Shown one piece after another: positions 60,727 through 64,000 of a stretch of DNA of 64,000 bases. The notes beneath the pieces are model-generated. The model saw only the letters and a list, made by a program, of their open reading frames with translations, had not been told where the DNA came from and made no database searches. The translations under genes were made by a program, and so were the position numbers. The stretch comes from Erysipelotrichaceae bacterium (GTDB lineage Bacteria > Bacillota_I > Bacilli_A > Erysipelotrichales > Erysipelotrichaceae), in assembly GCA_017473265.1 (NCBI GenBank), contig JAFULQ010000021.1, positions 1 through 64,000 of the forward strand, given 5' to 3'. Numbering within the stretch: position 1 is the first letter of the stretch; each line of letters opens with the position of its first letter.

Positions 60727-62034
60727 TTATGATTTCTGCAATCGATTCATTATAAAACAACCAACAATTGTTACTACAGCAACAACTACCCATCCCAAGC
60801 CTAAAGAATACCACAGCAAATATTGGCATAAACTACTCACAATTGGCAAAGTAATCCCCACATTTTGTAATGCATAAACCACACTAACAAAACCAACACA
60901 ACCAATAGTAACAGGATACACTCCGTTAATATGTCCTATTAAATTATGAGATAACCCCATCACAATTAGTAAAATAGACATAGGATAAATCATATCTAAC
61001 AATGGTACCGATAAACTTAATAAGGTATTCAATCCTTGATTACAAATCAAAAATGAGAATACAGTAATTATAGTTACCCAATGCATATATGTAATCTTTT
61101 TTGTTAAAGTAGAAAAATACTGACTACAAGAGGTAATTAATCCAACACAAGTAGTCAAACAAGCTATAGTAAAGATAGCCGCTAATAAAATAGCACCTAC
61201 TTCACCAAATACTTGATGCACAATACAACGAAGTGTCCAAGCACCATTTTCTTGAATACTAAAAACGCCAGAACTACACATTCCCATAAAAGACAACATA
61301 AAATATACTAAAGCAAGAATTGTCCCAGCAATAATACCGCACTTAATAATTTGTTTAATTTTCATCTTATCATCAGATATTCCTAATGAAGCTAATGTTG
61401 TTGAAATTACAAATCCAAAGTTTAATGCCGCAATTGTATCCATAGTCATATATCCTTCTAAAAACCCTTTTACAAGTGGATTGTCAAGATATGCACCTTG
61501 TGCTTGCGCAATCACCTTTTCACCTTTAAACACAAAACTAACAAATAAAACAACAATTAAAAACAGCAAAGATGGTGTTAATACCTTACCAATACGATTT
61601 ACAAGTTTACTAGGATTTGAAGCCAACCAATACGCAATTATAAAAAACAACAATGAGAAAATAAATAAATACAGTTTTATATTACTACCATCAGGTAAAT
61701 ATGGTGCTACTGCCATTTCAAATGGTAAAGACGCTGCACGAGGAATCCCTAATCCTGGCCCAATTGATAAATAAATCAAAACAGAATAAATAATCGCAAA
61801 CTTAGGATGCACTTTACTCGCCAAATTTTGTAAACCATAAAACTTCGCTACAACAATTACACCCAATACAGGCAAAATAACTGCAGTAATACAAAAGGTT
61901 AAAATTGCTTGTACTGTATACTCACCTGCATTTTGTCCTAAAAATGGCGGAAAAATTAAATTTCCTGCACCAAAGAACAACGAAAACAACATAAAACTTA
62001 CTAATACTGTTTGTCTTTTAGATAATCCCATCAT
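60727..62034 (-). CDS. brnQ: Branched-chain amino acid carrier BrnQ (LIVCS family)
   Basis: About 435 residues with twelve membrane helices. The N-terminus MGLSKRQTVLVSFMLFSLFFGAGNLIFPP (quoted in part as FFGAGNLIFPPFLGQNAG) is the BrnQ hallmark. It imports isoleucine, leucine and valine with sodium or protons. The start is Met12 or Met13 of the longest frame (62034/62031), where GGGGG is 5-8 nt upstream; the longer frame crosses the leader terminator. The T-box leader ties expression to uncharged tRNA-Ile. Confidence 0.93.
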   Translation of the reverse strand: MMGLSKRQTVLVSFMLFSLFFGAGNLIFPPFLGQNAGEYTVQAILTFCITAVILPVLGVIVVAKFYGLQNLASKVHPKFAIIYSVLIYLSIGPGLGIPRAASLPFEMAVAPYLPDGSNIKLYLFIFSLLFFIIAYWLASNPSKLVNRIGKVLTPSLLFLIVVLFVSFVFKGEKVIAQAQGAYLDNPLVKGFLEGYMTMDTIAALNFGFVISTTLASLGISDDKMKIKQIIKCGIIAGTILALVYFMLSFMGMCSSGVFSIQENGAWTLRCIVHQVFGEVGAILLAAIFTIACLTTCVGLITSCSQYFSTLTKKITYMHWVTIITVFSFLICNQGLNTLLSLSVPLLDMIYPMSILLIVMGLSHNLIGHINGVYPVTIGCVGFVSVVYALQNVGITLPIVSSLCQYLLWYSLGLGWVVVAVVTIVGCFIMNRLQKS

Positions 62035-62054
62035 TAATTCCCCCATTAATACAC

Positions 62055-62294
62055 AAAAAAACACCATCCATAAGGACGATGCTAAAATCGTGTTACCACC
62101 TTAATTCCTAGTTTCCTAGCTCATTCACATCCAACAATGCGCATCACCTATAACGTAGCTTGACCACGGCTCACTTACTTATTTCAGTTTACTTCTCAAG
62201 GATGATTTCAAATATTACTTCATTGATAATTCTCACCAACCATTATCTCTCTACAAAATCCATAATACTCTACTTATTCCTATCATCGAATATA
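62055..62294 (-). promoter_or_regulatory. T-box leader of brnQ (Ile specifier)
   Basis: The T-box core GGTGGTAACACG (62100-62089) precedes a terminator CATCGTCC / GGATGGTG (62081-62062) with a T tract. Stem I has TTCGATGATAGGAATAAGTAGAG, an ATAAT-GGTTGGTGAGA-ATTAT apex and the specifier GAA-ATC-A. ATC (62206-62204) codes Ile, which fits a branched-chain amino acid importer. Confidence 0.92.
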
Positions 62295-62299
62295 TTTGT

Positions 62300-62328
62300 A
62301 TATTACCTCATTTTGTTATAATTTTCAA
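62300..62328 (-). promoter_or_regulatory. Promoter of the brnQ leader
   Basis: TTGAAA (62328-62323), 17 nt, TAATAT (62305-62300). The remaining bases up to the COG0523 gene have only a weak TTATC/GATAA hairpin. Confidence 0.6.
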
Positions 62329-62365
62329 CAAAAGACTACTTATCTTACGATAAAGGAGTCACTAT

Positions 62366-63322
62366 TTAATTAAAATACACTAGCGGATCTTTTAAAGCCT
62401 CACAAGAAGAAATATCCGCATTCACAAGTGAAATATAATCCATATTACTTTCATCATCATAATCCACCTGAACACGTCCTGATACAACAACCCAATCTCC
62501 ATCTTCAATACCAGAAGTATCACCATCTAATACTCCAATACCAATAAATGAAGTATCATCTTCACAACAAACCATCGCATATCTACCTAAAGCAATAATT
62601 GGTTTCCCAAATTGTTCTGTATGAAATGCAATACCCTTAATCGTTAATTGCTTATGTTCATATTTAGTTGGATGTTCCAAAGCATCCATATACCATAGAC
62701 CATAGTCATCATCTTCAATAACTAAAGCATCTTTACTTACATCAAACGGTAAATCATCTTCAGCCAATTGATTGACATTACCATAAATATCTTCATATAT
62801 GATTTGTGCATTACGATTCATTGCCTTGATATTACCACGCAAGAAACTCTTCTTAGTACTTTCATCACAACGATTGAAAATAATCATTTCCGCATGCACT
62901 AATTGCTCATACATCAAAGACTTCATATTCGTCACATAATTCATAAATGTTCCAGCATCAACAGTTGCGACAATTTGAACAACCATCCAATCCAATGGCA
63001 TTTCCATATCTAAGAATTGCGTAACCGGCCAAGTACCATTAAATTCAACAATGACTCTATCAGGCGCATACATTGTATCTAATTGCTCTAAATACTCCAA
63101 TGTAACTTGTTCAAAGCTATCTACATAAACCACATCCGTATTACAATGTTTCTTTAGATATGAATGATCATACTCAACTTCACCCTCTTCGAAGCATAAT
63201 AACAAATTACGTTCACCCTCATTAAAATCAGGATCACGCAATGTATCATTAATAAATGTACTTTTACCACTTTCTAAAAAACCAGTAAACAAATACACTA
63301 AGACATTACGATCACTTAACAT
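62366..63322 (-). CDS. COG0523/CobW-type GTPase with a DUF1980-like C-terminus
   Basis: 318 residues. The P-loop is FTGFLESGKSTF (12-23). VEFNGTWP takes the switch-II place, and FNRCDES resembles the guanine-specific NKxD motif. COG0523 proteins act in metal (zinc, cobalt, nickel) delivery. The CxCC metal motif is absent, and no His-rich loop is present. Instead of the CobW C-domain, the end (about 215-318) resembles the TIGR03943/DUF1980 protein family (GDWVVVSGRVQVDYDD...PLVYF). It overlaps the upstream CobW gene by one base, so they are coupled. The C-terminal call is by eye. Confidence 0.75.
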   Translation of the reverse strand: MLSDRNVLVYLFTGFLESGKSTFINDTLRDPDFNEGERNLLLCFEEGEVEYDHSYLKKHCNTDVVYVDSFEQVTLEYLEQLDTMYAPDRVIVEFNGTWPVTQFLDMEMPLDWMVVQIVATVDAGTFMNYVTNMKSLMYEQLVHAEMIIFNRCDESTKKSFLRGNIKAMNRNAQIIYEDIYGNVNQLAEDDLPFDVSKDALVIEDDDYGLWYMDALEHPTKYEHKQLTIKGIAFHTEQFGKPIIALGRYAMVCCEDDTSFIGIGVLDGDTSGIEDGDWVVVSGRVQVDYDDESNMDYISLVNADISSCEALKDPLVYFN

Positions 63323-64000
63323 TATTTAAATACCTCATGCAATCTTTCTCTATCTAAATCTGTACCAATTACACAAATACGACTCATATGACTTGCTTTA
63401 CCTTCACGAACTTCCACTTCTTCAGGAACCACATCAAAATATAACCATGTTCCATCAACCGTTTCAACAATACCTTTCGCACGAATCACATTTCCATATT
63501 GAGTAGAATTAGCCAAACCATCTAAAACCGTTTTTACAGTTTCAACATTAAATGCATTCGCTGTTTCTAAACCCCAAGTTTCAAACACTTCATCCGCATG
63601 ATGATGGTGGTGATGTCCACAACTACATTCCTCATCATGGTGATGATGTTCATGACAACAACATTCTTCTTCATGGTGATGATGTTCATGACAACAGCAT
63701 TCTTCTTCATGGTGATGATGTTCATGGCAACAACATTCCTCATCATGGTGATGATGTTCATGACAACAACATTCCTCATCATGGTGATGATGTTCATGAC
63801 AACAACATTCATGATCGTGATGATGATCTTCATGCATATCAAATACCCAATCCTCAGCATCTACTAAACGTAAAATATCATCCGCATCAAGTTTATCCCA
63901 ATCCGTAGTTACAATTTTCGCATGATCATTGTGCTCACGAATTAAAGCAATCGCTTGTTCTAATTTTTCTTGCGATACATTTTGGGTATGACTCATTAAA
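63322..64000 (-). CDS. COG0523/CobW-type GTPase, 3' part, with His/Cys repeat insert
   Basis: Partial: the frame stays open to the right edge, and the visible first residues (LMSHTQNVSQEKLEQAIALI) match the middle of a CobW GTPase, so the P-loop half lies beyond the window. After DILRLVDAEDWVFD comes an insert of six 12-residue units of the form HEHHHHDEECCC, then GHHHHHH. The CobW C-terminal domain follows (ADEVFETWG, GNVIRAKGIVETVDGTWLYFDVVP, RICVIGTDLDRERL). His-rich inserts are usual in these metallochaperones; repeated Cys triplets are not. A zinc or nickel role is likely but inferred. Confidence 0.85.
   Translation of the reverse strand, partial: LMSHTQNVSQEKLEQAIALIREHNDHAKIVTTDWDKLDADDILRLVDAEDWVFDMHEDHHHDHECCCHEHHHHDEECCCHEHHHHDEECCCHEHHHHEEECCCHEHHHHEEECCCHEHHHHDEECSCGHHHHHHADEVFETWGLETANAFNVETVKTVLDGLANSTQYGNVIRAKGIVETVDGTWLYFDVVPEEVEVREGKASHMSRICVIGTDLDRERLHEVFK
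63599..63825 (-). repeat. Six tandem 36-bp repeats encoding His/Glu/Cys units
   Basis: Near-identical 36-base units (plus-strand core CATGGTGATGATGTTCATG then ACAACA) run head to tail. Each encodes HEHHHHDEECCC with small changes (DEE/EEE; last unit CSC; first unit HEDHHHDHECCC). Boundaries are approximate. Such repeats can vary in copy number between strains. Confidence 0.85.

Noticed and set aside
63599-63825. The regularly spaced repeat as a CRISPR array.
   Set aside because: The 36-bp units abut with no spacers, keep one reading frame and encode a metal-binding insert.
63552-63908. Long plus- and minus-strand open frames across the His/Cys repeat region.
   Set aside because: They are by-products of the 36-bp repeat having no stops in several frames. 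Only the minus-strand CobW frame joins conserved sequence on both sides.

Overview
The window looks like chromosome from a low-GC, anaerobic Firmicute of the Erysipelotrichia type. That is inferred from strongly AT-rich DNA, short gaps, AGGAGG/GGTGAT ribosome sites, class B RNase P RNA, Firmicute-only genes (dnaB/dnaI/dnaD, recU, gpsB, minCD, yqeG-yqeH) and an oxygen-sensitive glycyl radical enzyme. spoIVFA/spoIVFB-like genes and a SPOR-domain gene suggest a spore-forming ancestry. No rRNA, tRNA, CRISPR, phage or insertion sequence was seen. Most genes are on the minus strand.

Layout. 0.1-8.4 kb: topoisomerase IV (parE-parC), divergent plsY, a Gfo/Idh oxidoreductase, a YneF-type protein, an unknown gene and a carbohydrate-binding lipoprotein. 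8.4-12.0 kb: a probable 6S RNA after aspS, then a T-box-controlled hisS-aspS operon. 12.1-20.6 kb: pfkA-pyk and polA-mutM-coaE-dnaB-dnaI. 20.7-25.8 kb: a TroA-like lipoprotein without the usual metal-ligand motifs, then a block resembling the Bacillus spoIIB-radC-minCD-spoIVFAB neighbourhood but lacking mreBCD. A previously uncalled 56-residue double-glycine peptide gene lies just upstream of the SPOR gene. 25.8-32.1 kb: Nif3, a HAD phosphatase and two fused ABC exporters. 32.3-37.9 kb: hpf, an M19 dipeptidase, a glycyl radical enzyme with its activase, and a divergent FSA-type aldolase. 37.9-44.2 kb: Gx transporter and NusG-II genes, an EamA transporter, phosphohexomutase, recA, pgsA and an MFS gene with a premature stop.

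44.2-50.2 kb: rnpB, gpsB, recU-ponA, dnaD-nth and an extracytoplasmic thioredoxin-like protein. 50.2-55.6 kb: mtnN and the yqeG-yqeH-yhbY-(nadD/yqeK)-yqeM ribosome/NAD block, then rplT, rpmI and infC behind an L20-type leader. 55.7-62.3 kb: proS, a lone ABC permease, gltX, a lipase-like hydrolase and a T-box-controlled brnQ. 62.4-64 kb: two adjacent COG0523/CobW-type genes. The second runs off the window and carries six tandem 12-residue His/Glu/Cys repeats.

Regulation visible in sequence: two T-boxes (hisS-aspS with overlapping Asp and His codons; brnQ with an Ile codon), the infC leader with a likely AUC start, many extended -10 (TGnTATAAT) promoters, and strong intrinsic terminators, several shared by convergent genes. 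The least described items are the double-glycine peptide, the Cys-triplet/His repeat GTPase, the reduced NadD fused to YqeK, and the glycyl radical enzyme/aldolase cluster. No dedicated defence or mobile system was recognised. Several starts are moved downstream of the longest open frame because the ribosome site favours an internal start.
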